A DNA stretch of 64,000 nucleotides. Origin: Bifidobacterium boum (lineage in GTDB: Bacteria; Actinomycetota; Actinomycetes; Actinomycetales; Bifidobacteriaceae). How positions within the stretch are numbered: the stretch's first letter is position 1; every line of letters starts with the position of its first letter. The notes below the pieces were generated by a model. The model ran no database searches, was not told the origin of the DNA, and saw nothing but the letters and a program-made list of their open reading frames with translations. Positions 1-8,170 of this stretch are shown one piece after another. The stretch covers positions 1 through 64,000 of the forward strand of contig NZ_JGYQ01000013.1 in NCBI RefSeq assembly GCF_000741535.1. The letters are read 5' to 3'. The position numbers and the translations under genes are program-made.

Positions 1-2973
1 CCCGGTACCCGTCACAGCCGCCACAGCCGCGTTCGACGAACTCCACGTCACCGTCTTATTGGTCGCATTCGACGGATTGACCGTCGCAGTCAACTGCGCC
101 GACTTGCCCTTGACCAGCGACAGCTTGCCGCCGGACACACCCGAACCCGAAACCGCAACCGACGACACCGGAACATCAGGCGTCTGGCAAGTCACAGATT
201 CAAGGGTGGTACCGGAACCGGACCATCGTACGGTGCCTCCGTTGTAGGAGATGCCCGCCTGGTTCGCGCCCGGAACCTGCTGGCTGCCGCCATCATTGAA
301 GATGACCTTCGCGTTGCTGGCGAGGCTGTCCGGCACGTCGTAGTAGTAGCCGGACTGGCCGCACGTGTCGGTACCGGAGATCGCGGTCATCTCCACACCC
401 GGCCACTTCGCATTGTTGGAAGATCCGTCAACATAAACGTAGGCGTAGATCTTGCTCCAGTTTGAAGGCTTGGCCACGTAGATGCGGTTCTTGGCTACCG
501 GGACGGTACCGGTCACGGTCACCTTGACGCTGTCAGTCACGGTGCCGGCCTTGGCGGTGATGGTCGCCGTGCCGGCCTTCTTGGCGGTCACAGTGCCGTC
601 GGAAGCCACCGAGGCGACGGAATCGTCGGAACTGCTCCACGTGACGGCAGCACCTGCCGGATCGGTGGTGACGGTCAGCTTCTTGGTGGCCGCGCCGTTG
701 GACACATCGAGCGAGAAGCCGGACTGGTCGATGGTCACGGACTTCACGGTCGTAGTGGTGCACGAGACGCTCTTCAGCGCACCGGACGTGGAAGCTGACG
801 TGTCGCCGTTCCACGCGGATGTGCCGGTGACTTGGAGACCGGCCGCATCTTCGCCCGTCGTGCTGTCAGCAGGGTACTTCGTGGTGTTGGTCGCGTTGCC
901 GTCGTTGAAGATGACACGGACCGTGCCTTCGAAGTTGTCCGGAATCTCGTACATGTAGTCGTATCCGGCGTTCTTGCCGCACGCGTCTGCAGCAGTCATG
1001 GCGACACCCGGCCACTTGGCGTTCTGGGTGAGGCTTGCCGCGTTCGGATCGTCCACATACACGTAGGCGTCCAGGCTGCTCCACGAGCTCGGCTTCTTCG
1101 CGTACACGACGGTTACCGCGGTGGGATCCTTCTTCTGGAAGGTAAAGGTGGCGGTGACGGTCTTGCCGTCAGCGTCAGTACCGCTCACGGTGACGGTGAC
1201 CGCGGAGCCGACAGCGGTATTCGCACCGACGGTGATGACGTCGCCGTCATTGTAGCTGCCGGACTTGCCTTCGGACGTAGTGTACTTGGCGCCGGTCACG
1301 TTGGCGGCGTGCAACGTCACGGTCGTAGTATCGGTCTTGAAGCTCGCGCTGCCGGTCGCGGATACGGAAGCAACATTGGTCTTCATGTCGTAGAAGGCGC
1401 TCACCGCACCGCCCTTCGCCGTACCAGCGGTGATCTTGCCGCCGGAAACGGTGATGGTGCCGCCGTTGACCTGATCAGTGTAGGTGCCATCGTCAAGGGT
1501 GGTGCCCGAACCGGCGAGGTTGACGTCGCCGCCCATGTTGGCGATCACCACACCATCGTCATCGGCCTTGCCGTCCTTGGCGTAACGCTCAACCATGAGG
1601 CAGGAGTTCTGGCCCTGGCAGTTGCGCAGGTACTCGCTGTTGCCGTTCATCTTGTTGCGGAAGTGGTTGACCGCCACAACGGCCTTGTCCTTCCACATGT
1701 TGTCGCCGGCATCGCCCAGCTGGGACTGCTCGGCGAACTGCGGGTTACTGCCGCCGGAGCCGACCGGACGGTTGAAGTACAGCGGGGCGCCGCCGGCACG
1801 GGAGCCGACGATAGCCCAGCCCATGCGCAGCTGGTAATCGTTGAGATAGGTGGATTCCTTGTCGCCGTTCGCATAATTATCATGCGATTCAACCCAAGTA
1901 ACCAGCTGATCATCCTTCGCGCCGCCGTTACGCAGGCTCGACAGGTTGCCGGCATTCAGGCTGCTGCCGCTGATGGCCGCACGCACGGTCTTGCCGTAAT
2001 CGGAGGCGGTGGCGCCGCCGCCATCGGAGGAGTACCGGGTGAACATGTTGGTGTAGCCCGTATAGCTCAAGCCGTTGTCGCCCTGAAGCACCTCGCCATA
2101 CTGGTACTGGGCGCCGTTCTTCAAAATGGTATCCCAATACACGGAATGCTGCGAAAACTCGTCAGGAAGCTCGACATGCTTGGCCGCATCGAAGCGGAAA
2201 CCATCCACGCCGTCATTGACCGCCTCGACGAGGAAGTCCTTCATCTTGTTGGCGGCCGTCTGGTTCTCCGTGTTGATATCCCACAGGCCGAGCAGATGGC
2301 AGTGCGTCACCTGCCAACGGTTGCCGTAGTTGATCTGTTCGCCGTTCTTGCCCGGGCAGTTGGTACGCGAGTGGAACAGGCTGGCGTCCTTCCAGTCACC
2401 GCCGATCGCGTTCCAATCGGACGTGAAGTGGTTGGCGACCACGTCAACGATGATACGCACGCCGTACTTGTGGGCTTCGGCGCACATATCCTTCAAGTCC
2501 TGCTCGGATCCCACCACGAAATTGCCGATGGTCGTATCCGTCGGCTGGTAAACGTAATACCAGTTCTCAGTGAACTTCTTACCGTTGGCCAGATTCGTCT
2601 TGATGGCGCTCATCGGCTCGGTCTGCACCGACGTGTAGCCCGCCTCGGCAATCGCCTTCATATTGTTCTTGATGGTGTTGAACGACCACATCCATGCATG
2701 GAGGATAGCACCGTTCTTCATGTCCTTGGTCAGACCGTACTTGGAACGTGCGGCTTCGAAGTCCGCGTTGCCCAGCGTGTCCGTGTAGCTGTCTCGGCTG
2801 CTGGTGGCCGCGGATGCGGTCGTGCTGCCGAGTGCCATGCCGCCGAACATCGTAGCCACGGCAAGCACGCCTGCGGCAAGTTTCCTGAACATGCCGTGAC
2901 TTGCAATCGTGGACGACCGAGGCGATGAGTAATTCTCTTCGCCGGCATCAGCCGAATATCGACCAGTGCGCAT
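1..2973 (-). CDS. Secreted multidomain alpha-amylase (GH13), 3' end outside window
   Basis: Extracellular endo-acting starch hydrolase; 991 codons are visible and the C-terminus is missing. The start ATG follows AAGGAGG. A long charged n-region precedes a hydrophobic segment ending TASA-A, a signal peptide. GH13 regions are clear: I with DVVANH (Asp177), II with GFRFDAAKH (nucleophile Asp262), III with YGEVLQ (acid/base Glu294) and IV with ESHDN (Asp365). After the catalytic and C-terminal beta domains come a starch-binding CBM26-like module (about 620-735; AKKPSSW, AYVYVD, AKWPG), a Big_2 Ig-like domain, a second CBM26-like module (about 828-930) and a second Big_2 domain cut by the window edge. 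The modules suggest granular or resistant starch binding. Cell-wall anchoring cannot be judged. Family call is sure; substrate detail is inferred. Confidence 0.95.
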   Translation of the reverse strand, partial: MRTGRYSADAGEENYSSPRSSTIASHGMFRKLAAGVLAVATMFGGMALGSTTASAATSSRDSYTDTLGNADFEAARSKYGLTKDMKNGAILHAWMWSFNTIKNNMKAIAEAGYTSVQTEPMSAIKTNLANGKKFTENWYYVYQPTDTTIGNFVVGSEQDLKDMCAEAHKYGVRIIVDVVANHFTSDWNAIGGDWKDASLFHSRTNCPGKNGEQINYGNRWQVTHCHLLGLWDINTENQTAANKMKDFLVEAVNDGVDGFRFDAAKHVELPDEFSQHSVYWDTILKNGAQYQYGEVLQGDNGLSYTGYTNMFTRYSSDGGGATASDYGKTVRAAISGSSLNAGNLSSLRNGGAKDDQLVTWVESHDNYANGDKESTYLNDYQLRMGWAIVGSRAGGAPLYFNRPVGSGGSNPQFAEQSQLGDAGDNMWKDKAVVAVNHFRNKMNGNSEYLRNCQGQNSCLMVERYAKDGKADDDGVVIANMGGDVNLAGSGTTLDDGTYTDQVNGGTITVSGGKITAGTAKGGAVSAFYDMKTNVASVSATGSASFKTDTTTVTLHAANVTGAKYTTSEGKSGSYNDGDVITVGANTAVGSAVTVTVSGTDADGKTVTATFTFQKKDPTAVTVVYAKKPSSWSSLDAYVYVDDPNAASLTQNAKWPGVAMTAADACGKNAGYDYMYEIPDNFEGTVRVIFNDGNATNTTKYPADSTTGEDAAGLQVTGTSAWNGDTSASTSGALKSVSCTTTTVKSVTIDQSGFSLDVSNGAATKKLTVTTDPAGAAVTWSSSDDSVASVASDGTVTAKKAGTATITAKAGTVTDSVKVTVTGTVPVAKNRIYVAKPSNWSKIYAYVYVDGSSNNAKWPGVEMTAISGTDTCGQSGYYYDVPDSLASNAKVIFNDGGSQQVPGANQAGISYNGGTVRWSGSGTTLESVTCQTPDVPVSSVAVSGSGVSGGKLSLVKGKSAQLTATVNPSNATNKTVTWSSSNAAVAAVTGTG

Positions 2974-3055
2974 TGAGCCTCCTTGACTCTTCCTAGGGGG
3001 GCGTTCTTGCCATCTCTGGCGAATCACGCCCCGTTGTGTGATGGCGCCTGCATCA

Positions 3056-3071
3056 CTGCAAACGTATTCTC
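3056..3071. promoter_or_regulatory. LacI-type operator half-site just downstream of the amylase -10
   Basis: CTGCAAAC|GTATTCTC has one good TGCAAACG half-site with a CG centre. It overlaps the expected transcription start, a position that fits repression. Bifidobacterial carbohydrate genes are commonly under local LacI-family control. Confidence 0.45.
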
Positions 3072-3072
3072 T

Positions 3073-3078
3073 AGTATA
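3073..3078 (-). promoter_or_regulatory. Candidate -10 box of the amylase promoter
   Basis: TATACT on the minus strand, about 100 nt upstream of the amylase start. No good -35 lies at 16-18 bp, so the promoter may need activation or this may not be the main start site. Confidence 0.45.
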
Positions 3079-3313
3079 GGCTGATTGATACGGCTCGTTG
3101 TTTCCTGAGAACATTCCGATGGTTGCGATAACAATCACCTGCATGCGTACTGGAAAGCGGAAACAAGGAATATGAGACTATGACAGTTCCTTGATATCTC
3201 AGGTTTTTCGCGTTTAGTAGAAGCTCGATGCACTCCCCCTTGTTTCCCCCCCCCCACCGTCCAGAACATGCTGATGAAATTTGCACACAATGCGTATGAT
3301 CTCACGCAGGAAA

Positions 3314-3329
3314 ATGCAAACGATGGCAT
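3314..3329. promoter_or_regulatory. LacI-type operator candidate upstream of the amylase
   Basis: ATGCAAAC|GATGGCAT is a CG-centred palindrome with 6 of 8 paired positions, close to the LacI-family consensus. It lies about 340 nt upstream of the amylase start. Confidence 0.5.
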
Positions 3330-3349
3330 ATCAACGGCAAAATACCGCC

Positions 3350-3365
3350 AATGAAACGTTTGCAA
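3350..3365. promoter_or_regulatory. Second distal LacI-type operator candidate
   Basis: AATGAAAC|GTTTGCAA has a perfect AAACGTTT core. It is centred 36 bp from the neighbouring site and about 294 bp from the promoter-proximal one, which would allow looping. Confidence 0.5.
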
Positions 3366-3367
3366 TA

Positions 3368-3401
3368 TTTGTGATATCGACATTCACAAAATATTCACAA
3401 A
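3368..3401. repeat. Inverted repeat TTTGTGA...TCACAAA plus an extra direct half-site
   Basis: TTTGTGA (3368-3374) and TCACAAA (3384-3390) form a 7-bp inverted repeat with a 9-nt spacer. A further TTCACAAA follows at 3394-3401. It lies in the amylase upstream region next to the distal LacI-type sites. No regulator is assigned. Confidence 0.4.
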
Positions 3402-3531
3402 TCAACACGCCGAAACCCAGCATTTCGCGGTAAACAAGTCACCTACAGACCTATTCGACGAAAACCGCCTATCGACAACCCGAACAGCCCATAAGCCCTC
3501 CGCATCCGCCGACGCAGTGGAACACAAACAG

Positions 3532-4629
3532 TCAACGCCCCACATCGAGCGTCCCGAGCAACGCGCGATGATCCGAACCGACGATATCAAGCGTTTCCAA
3601 ATTGCCAACCGTAATGCTCCGATCATGAACAATATGGTCAATCTCCACCAACGGCGGCACCTTCACCCTGCCGCCGAACAACGCCGCATTCGACGGGTAC
3701 GTCATATGAAACCACGTGCCGTTACGCTCCCCCGCATCCACAAACCTCGAGCCAAGCAACGCCCGGAAACTCGCGTGATCCCACGTCGCATTGAAATCGC
3801 CCAACAGCACGAACAGCCTGGCATTCGACCGCAACTTGGCAATACTGTCCAAACTACTGCTCCACAATCCCTGGTTCCTCGGGCGAGGTGAAAACGGGTG
3901 CACACTGCCAAAGCACACCGTGCGCAGATTGAACCGCACGCACGCCGACGGAATATTCGACGATTCAATCGACAGAAGATTCGCCGTACGAGACGGCATC
4001 GGAGCCGCAGAAAACAGCGCATTCACCCCGCCATTATCATGATTGGTCGCCGAAGCGATCTCGGAATACGGGAGCAGCTCATTCAACCCGGCCTCATTCA
4101 ACCGTTGCAACAGCACGCCCCGCACCTCCTGCAACGCCAGCACCTCAACATGCTCCTCACGCACAGTACGCACAATCTGCCCGGCATCCGCTAGTCCATT
4201 CTTCGTGTTCAGCGTCATCAGCCGCGCATACCGGTCACCCGTGTTCACCGTCAGCGTGCTGGTATCCGGCAAGTCAGCTATCACGGTATCCGCCGGCTTG
4301 ATATAGCCCCAATGCCAGCACACCTGAACCACGCAACACACCACGCAAACCGCGGCAAGACCGCGACGCCGGCCAATCAACGCGCACAACAGCACAATCG
4401 CCGCAATAGCAGCCATCCACGGCATGAAAGCAACCGCCACAGGAATATACTTGCGGCCGTCAACGTCGTTGGGAATCATACGCAGCGCCATCGCCACAGC
4501 AACGGCGAACATCATCAGCCACAGCACAGTAAAAAGCGGGCGAGCGCGCAATGAATCCTCGCGGTTCCAGTCTGAATACAGATTCTGGTCGCTGTCCACC
4601 GCGTTATACAGCTGCTGAATATCGCTCAT
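3532..4629 (-). CDS. Membrane-anchored endonuclease/exonuclease/phosphatase (EEP) family protein
   Basis: 365 residues. Three hydrophobic segments (about 32-51, 62-84, 90-108) place the C-terminal domain outside the membrane face. The EEP domain (about 135-365) carries the metal-dependent phosphoesterase signatures: MTLNT, LALQEV (metal-binding Glu168), LLGDFNAT, VEIDHI and a terminal GSDHRALL (Asp353-His354). The substrate is not predictable; relatives include nucleases and phospholipid phosphodiesterases. A paralogue with the same architecture is at 54173-55195. Only a weak AGGCGGG precedes the ATG. Two identical palindromes lie 180-270 nt upstream. Confidence 0.82.
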   Translation of the reverse strand: MSDIQQLYNAVDSDQNLYSDWNREDSLRARPLFTVLWLMMFAVAVAMALRMIPNDVDGRKYIPVAVAFMPWMAAIAAIVLLCALIGRRRGLAAVCVVCCVVQVCWHWGYIKPADTVIADLPDTSTLTVNTGDRYARLMTLNTKNGLADAGQIVRTVREEHVEVLALQEVRGVLLQRLNEAGLNELLPYSEIASATNHDNGGVNALFSAAPMPSRTANLLSIESSNIPSACVRFNLRTVCFGSVHPFSPRPRNQGLWSSSLDSIAKLRSNARLFVLLGDFNATWDHASFRALLGSRFVDAGERNGTWFHMTYPSNAALFGGRVKVPPLVEIDHIVHDRSITVGNLETLDIVGSDHRALLGTLDVGR

Positions 4630-4810
4630 TGCCCGCCTATCGTCTTACGTTTCGCACGGTCCGGATGCGGCATTGAACTGCCGGCCTAACCTGATGCACC
4701 CCAGCCACATAGTAGCCCATCGAGATTGCCGTCAACGCTTAGGAGTCCGAAGGCGGCGGAATCAGCCGGCAGTGAAAGCGGCGACGCTGTGACGCGAGCA
4801 GGTGCCGTTG

Positions 4811-4829
4811 TGTGAGGATTGGCTCACAC
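4811..4829. promoter_or_regulatory. Palindromic site, copy 1 of an identical tandem pair
   Basis: TGTGAG-GATTGG-CTCACA followed by C; flanking G and C extend the arms to 7 bp. Identical over 19 bp to the site at 4884. The form fits an operator dimer site or a small hairpin. Confidence 0.55.
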
Positions 4830-4883
4830 GGTGACACGTGGGAAGCCTTGATTCGACGATTTGGGCCTCAATCGACGTCGGTT

Positions 4884-4902
4884 TGTGAGGATTGGCTCAC
4901 AC
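4884..4902. promoter_or_regulatory. Palindromic site, copy 2 of an identical tandem pair
   Basis: The same 19 bp as at 4811-4829, 73 bp away (about seven helical turns). The only gene starting nearby is the EEP protein at 4629 (minus strand). Confidence 0.55.
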
Positions 4903-5009
4903 AGTCGCCACCGAAAGAACAGTCATGATCGGATGCCCATCATCAATCGGCACAACCAAAGCTGCACATGCCCCGGCGTACGCAACCGGCGCTACCGGAA
5001 CGACCGATA

Positions 5010-5615
5010 TCACACGGTGGCAGTGAACTGCTTCCACTCCGGCTGGGCAAGCGGATGGATCTTGGCCCCGGCATGCTTGCGCATACTGTTGAGTATGGTG
5101 CGCAACGCGCGATTGGTTTCATCGGCCACTGTGCAGAACACGTCAAAGGTTTTGCCGTGCGGATCTTCGATATCCGGGGATGGCGGGAGCAATGGGCGCA
5201 CAATCGGCGCCGCCTCTGCCACCGACCACAAGCGCTCCTGAATAGTACGGCCCTTCACCATGCCATGATCGGCACAGTACGCGCACAACGCGGCGAACTC
5301 CGTAATCACGAACGTTCGACGGACTACAGCGGGGGCAAGCGTCACGATCTCCCGACGCTGCGAAGCTTCGAAACACAGGATAAGATCCGTCGCATTCGCC
5401 ATGTCGCGAGTGAGACGACGCGAACGGAACGCACTCGAATCAATGCCGACGCTCGACATGAGTGTTGCGCTTGAAGGATCAATCGGATGCCCCGGAAGGC
5501 CTTTCGTACCGGCGCTCGACACCTCGATCGACGTGTCGGCAAGATACCGCGACAACAACAGTTCGCCCATAGGGGAACGGCAGATATTCCCAGTACACAC
5601 GAACATCACCCGCAT
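5010..5615 (-). CDS. Low-molecular-weight protein-tyrosine phosphatase
   Basis: Cytoplasmic protein-tyrosine phosphatase of the Wzb/Etp type, 201 residues. The P-loop is at the very N-terminus: VCTGNICRS gives the C-x5-R motif (Cys7, Arg13), and EDPHG near Asp151 matches the DP general acid. The frame is open further upstream, but the ATG at 5615 has GGGAGGG 9 nt before it and yields the normal family start MRVMFVC. It is divergent from the priming glycosyltransferase, a pairing typical of polysaccharide loci, although no tyrosine kinase or export genes are nearby. The C-terminal half is longer than in E. coli Wzb. Confidence 0.88.
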   Translation of the reverse strand: MRVMFVCTGNICRSPMGELLLSRYLADTSIEVSSAGTKGLPGHPIDPSSATLMSSVGIDSSAFRSRRLTRDMANATDLILCFEASQRREIVTLAPAVVRRTFVITEFAALCAYCADHGMVKGRTIQERLWSVAEAAPIVRPLLPPSPDIEDPHGKTFDVFCTVADETNRALRTILNSMRKHAGAKIHPLAQPEWKQFTATV

Positions 5616-5981
5616 ACTGACCGACCCTCCCATACAGTTCGACTGGCACAACAGTCCAGATTCTCCGGCGCTCCACAGCGTGGATTGTGAGTTGGTTATA
5701 GCTTACCCGCACCCCGCGCCCGCAGCAGCACGACAAGACAACACTGATGCACCATACCCCCTTCCAGCCACTGCGCCTATACCACCGTAATCTGAACACA
5801 AACGGCAAGCAAACAGACAATGGGCAGAGCAGATGCTACATTTCCAATATGCGAACGTATTCACTATCCTCCCGCGGTTGATACCTGCGTCAAGCAGCAA
5901 TGACGGGGGGAAGGGGGACGGAAAACACGCTTGCGCACTAGACTAGTTTGAGTGAGACGGACCACCAGAGGGGGATACCAC
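5616..5981. other. Divergent intergenic region of the phosphatase and priming transferase
   Basis: A TATAAC on the minus strand (5695-5700) and a TAGACT on the plus strand (5939-5944) are -10-like boxes for the two genes. Neither has a clear -35. A purine-rich G tract lies at about 5905-5920. No gene seen. Confidence 0.35.
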
Positions 5982-7694
5982 ATGGCGACACCAGTGAGAC
6001 AGGTGCAAACCAAGCCGGCACGGCAGGAGGCAGCAAACGCAGCAAAGCGCATGTACCGCACTGGTACCGGACCAACGTCCCCGTCACACAGCACTCAGGA
6101 AAGCCCCATGGACTCGCAGTATAACGAAACATCGTTTTTCGACGGAACCTATTTCGCACCCGACGCACAAGGCATTCTTCATCGAACCGGCGAAAACATC
6201 CATCAGCCTCTTGGATACACTGTTCCCAAATGGCGTTATGTGTATAACGCGGCACTCATCGCACTTGACACAGTCATGGTACTTTTCGCTTGCTGCATCG
6301 TCTTCCTTTTCAACCATCCAGGGTACGAAACATTACTCCGCCATCACGGCGAGCCTGATGGTATCATCGGTTTCCTTCTCATCGTTTGTGTAGCAAATTT
6401 GGTTTGCCTATACCTGAGCAAGAGCTATGAGCGCCACACCATGGGCGAAGGGTACGAATTGTACACGAAGCTTATCAACGCCCAGCTACTGAACTTCGTC
6501 GTATTATGCACAGTGACGTACATTTTCAAAATGGGGACACCTCGGGCGTTCACCTTCGCCATACCACCCGTCGCACTGGTGCTGCTAGTAATTGAACGCT
6601 ATCTGATGCGGCTGTCACTACACCGCAATCGTCGAAACGGCGAATACAATTATCCAACCGTTATTGTTGGCTCTCCTGAAGGAATCCGTCATACCATCGC
6701 CGATTTGGAGAGTAATAACTCTCTCGGCTACAAGCCGATAGCTATTTGCCCAGTCGCGTCTATGCGCGAAGAACACGATCCGGATTCACCGCAACACCTT
6801 GTATCTGTGCCGTTCCATGCAAATACCGCCGCCGAACACAATCTTGTCGTGCTTCCTCTTAATTCGCATCTTCCACAAGCCGCTAAGAAACTCAATGCGC
6901 AAACTGTGCTCATCAGTGATGTACTTACCCGAGATTCCGAAACAATGCGCACACTTTCTCTTGCTGTGGAATCCATGGGAATTGAGCTCGCGCTCACGAC
7001 CAAGGTCGCGGATATCGGTGGTGCCACGCTTCATATGCGCGGTGAGACTTCTTTGCCTGTCCTGACCGCTTCTCTTCCTCAGTACAGCCTGAAAACAAGG
7101 ATTTGCAAGCGTTTCTTTGATATCATTCTTTCCAGCGCTGCCATCATTGTCAGTTCGCCCATTATGGCATATGTCGCATTCCGTGTACATCACGAAGACG
7201 GCGGACCTGCTATCTACACCCAACAACGAATCGGTCTGTATGGCAAACCATTCACCCTGTACAAGTTCCGTTCCATGCGCGTGAATGCCGACAAAGAGGA
7301 TAAGAAACTCGCTGAGCAAATGGGCGCGGACCACGGCATTCTTTTCAAGGCAAAAGACGATCCACGTATTACAAAATTCGGACACTTTATTCGCAAGACA
7401 TCACTTGATGAATTCCCTCAATTCTTCAATGTGTTCAAAGGCGATATGAGTATGGTTGGGCCACGTCCTCAGCAGCAATATGAGGTTGATGAGTACAATT
7501 CTCTCTATTCCACCCGACTGCTGGTCAAACCAGGGATCACAGGTCCTTGGCAGGTCTCTGGACGAAGCGATCTGAGCCAAGAAGAGTCTGAACGTCTTGA
7601 TGTGTCGTACGTCGAAAACTGGTCACTCACCGCCGACATCGCCATTATGTTCAAAACCGTATCGGCGGTGCTTCGTGGAACCGGATCATACTGA
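5982..7694 (+). CDS. Priming undecaprenyl-phosphate sugar-phosphate transferase (exopolysaccharide)
   Basis: Polyisoprenyl-phosphate hexose-1-phosphate transferase, 570 residues, starting surface polysaccharide assembly at the membrane. The N-terminal half has about four membrane segments and a CoA-binding-3-like Rossmann region. The C-terminal third is a bacterial sugar transferase domain: KRFFDIILSS membrane hairpin, QQRIGLYGKPFTLYKFRSM, KTSLDEFPQ with the conserved Asp-Glu pair, and GDMSMVGPRP. The start at 5982 was chosen because AGAGGGGGA precedes it by 8 nt; a GTG at 5952 is possible. The gene is visibly more AT-rich than its neighbours, as often in transferred polysaccharide genes. It is followed by an MFS gene, not by glycosyltransferases. 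Confidence 0.92.
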   Translation: MATPVRQVQTKPARQEAANAAKRMYRTGTGPTSPSHSTQESPMDSQYNETSFFDGTYFAPDAQGILHRTGENIHQPLGYTVPKWRYVYNAALIALDTVMVLFACCIVFLFNHPGYETLLRHHGEPDGIIGFLLIVCVANLVCLYLSKSYERHTMGEGYELYTKLINAQLLNFVVLCTVTYIFKMGTPRAFTFAIPPVALVLLVIERYLMRLSLHRNRRNGEYNYPTVIVGSPEGIRHTIADLESNNSLGYKPIAICPVASMREEHDPDSPQHLVSVPFHANTAAEHNLVVLPLNSHLPQAAKKLNAQTVLISDVLTRDSETMRTLSLAVESMGIELALTTKVADIGGATLHMRGETSLPVLTASLPQYSLKTRICKRFFDIILSSAAIIVSSPIMAYVAFRVHHEDGGPAIYTQQRIGLYGKPFTLYKFRSMRVNADKEDKKLAEQMGADHGILFKAKDDPRITKFGHFIRKTSLDEFPQFFNVFKGDMSMVGPRPQQQYEVDEYNSLYSTRLLVKPGITGPWQVSGRSDLSQEESERLDVSYVENWSLTADIAIMFKTVSAVLRGTGSY

Positions 7695-8170
7695 CACAGT
7701 CCGGCATTACCGCTGCCACTTCACGCTCATATGGTCAGAAACAGTATCACCAGCACTTGTGCTCTGCTTCGGACAGCGGTTTTACTGGCAGTAGAGCGCA
7801 CTACGGAATGTCTTGACGCGCCGGGGAAGGGGACGTATCACGGCATTCCGCAACGCACCTGTGGGGCAACTGCTTTCAAGTAGCCGCCCCACAGGTATTT
7901 CCGGGGGAATGTTCAGTGCATGCGACTGACCGGCATCGGTCCGGCATCGGTCAGCCTGCCGTCAGATTCGCCGGCTCTCGGTTGTGTTCGACACCACAAC
8001 CGTATCGTCATACGCAAACCCGCTTATGCTCACACGTTTGTGACCGGACCTGACTATCGTGGAACAGTATCCCAGCTATAAGCCGCGATTCAATCACACA
8101 CAACCGGCATCGCGACCCAGACAGCACGCCGCTGCCCCGCTCGCGGCACCCACATGAAACAGGTGAGGTA
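7695..8170. other. Intergenic region after the priming transferase
   Basis: Holds a strong hairpin (7857-7896), a short tandem GGCATCGGTC duplication at about 7931-7952 and a weak VWNRY-family match near 8056-8073. No gene is supported. Confidence 0.45.
7857..7896 (+). terminator. Strong hairpin, probable terminator
   Basis: ACCTGTGGGGC (7857-7867) pairs perfectly with GCCCCACAGGT read as 7886-7896, an 11-bp stem with an 18-nt loop followed by ATTT. It lies 160 nt past the priming transferase stop. Confidence 0.5.

Larger units (their letters stand above)
2974..3531. other. Intergenic region upstream of the amylase
   Basis: Contains the amylase promoter and operator candidates and a run of ten C residues at 3246-3255. 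I see no convincing gene; the short open frames here lack ribosome binding sites. Confidence 0.6.
4630..5009. other. Intergenic region between the tyrosine phosphatase 3' end and the EEP gene
   Basis: Apart from the two palindromes no gene or RNA is recognised. The open frames here have no ribosome binding site or family resemblance. Confidence 0.5.

Noticed and set aside
832-2928. 698-codon plus-strand open frame
   Set aside because: It is antisense to the GH13 amylase, whose frame carries all four catalytic regions, a signal peptide and a ribosome binding site. The opposite frame has no family resemblance.
3368-3390. CRP-type binding site
   Set aside because: The arms are TTTGTGA/TCACAAA but the spacer is 9 nt, not the 6 expected for CRP, and CRP-type control is not established for this genus.
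6786-7385. 199-codon minus-strand open frame inside the priming transferase
   Set aside because: Antisense shadow; the plus-strand frame has the complete sugar transferase signature.
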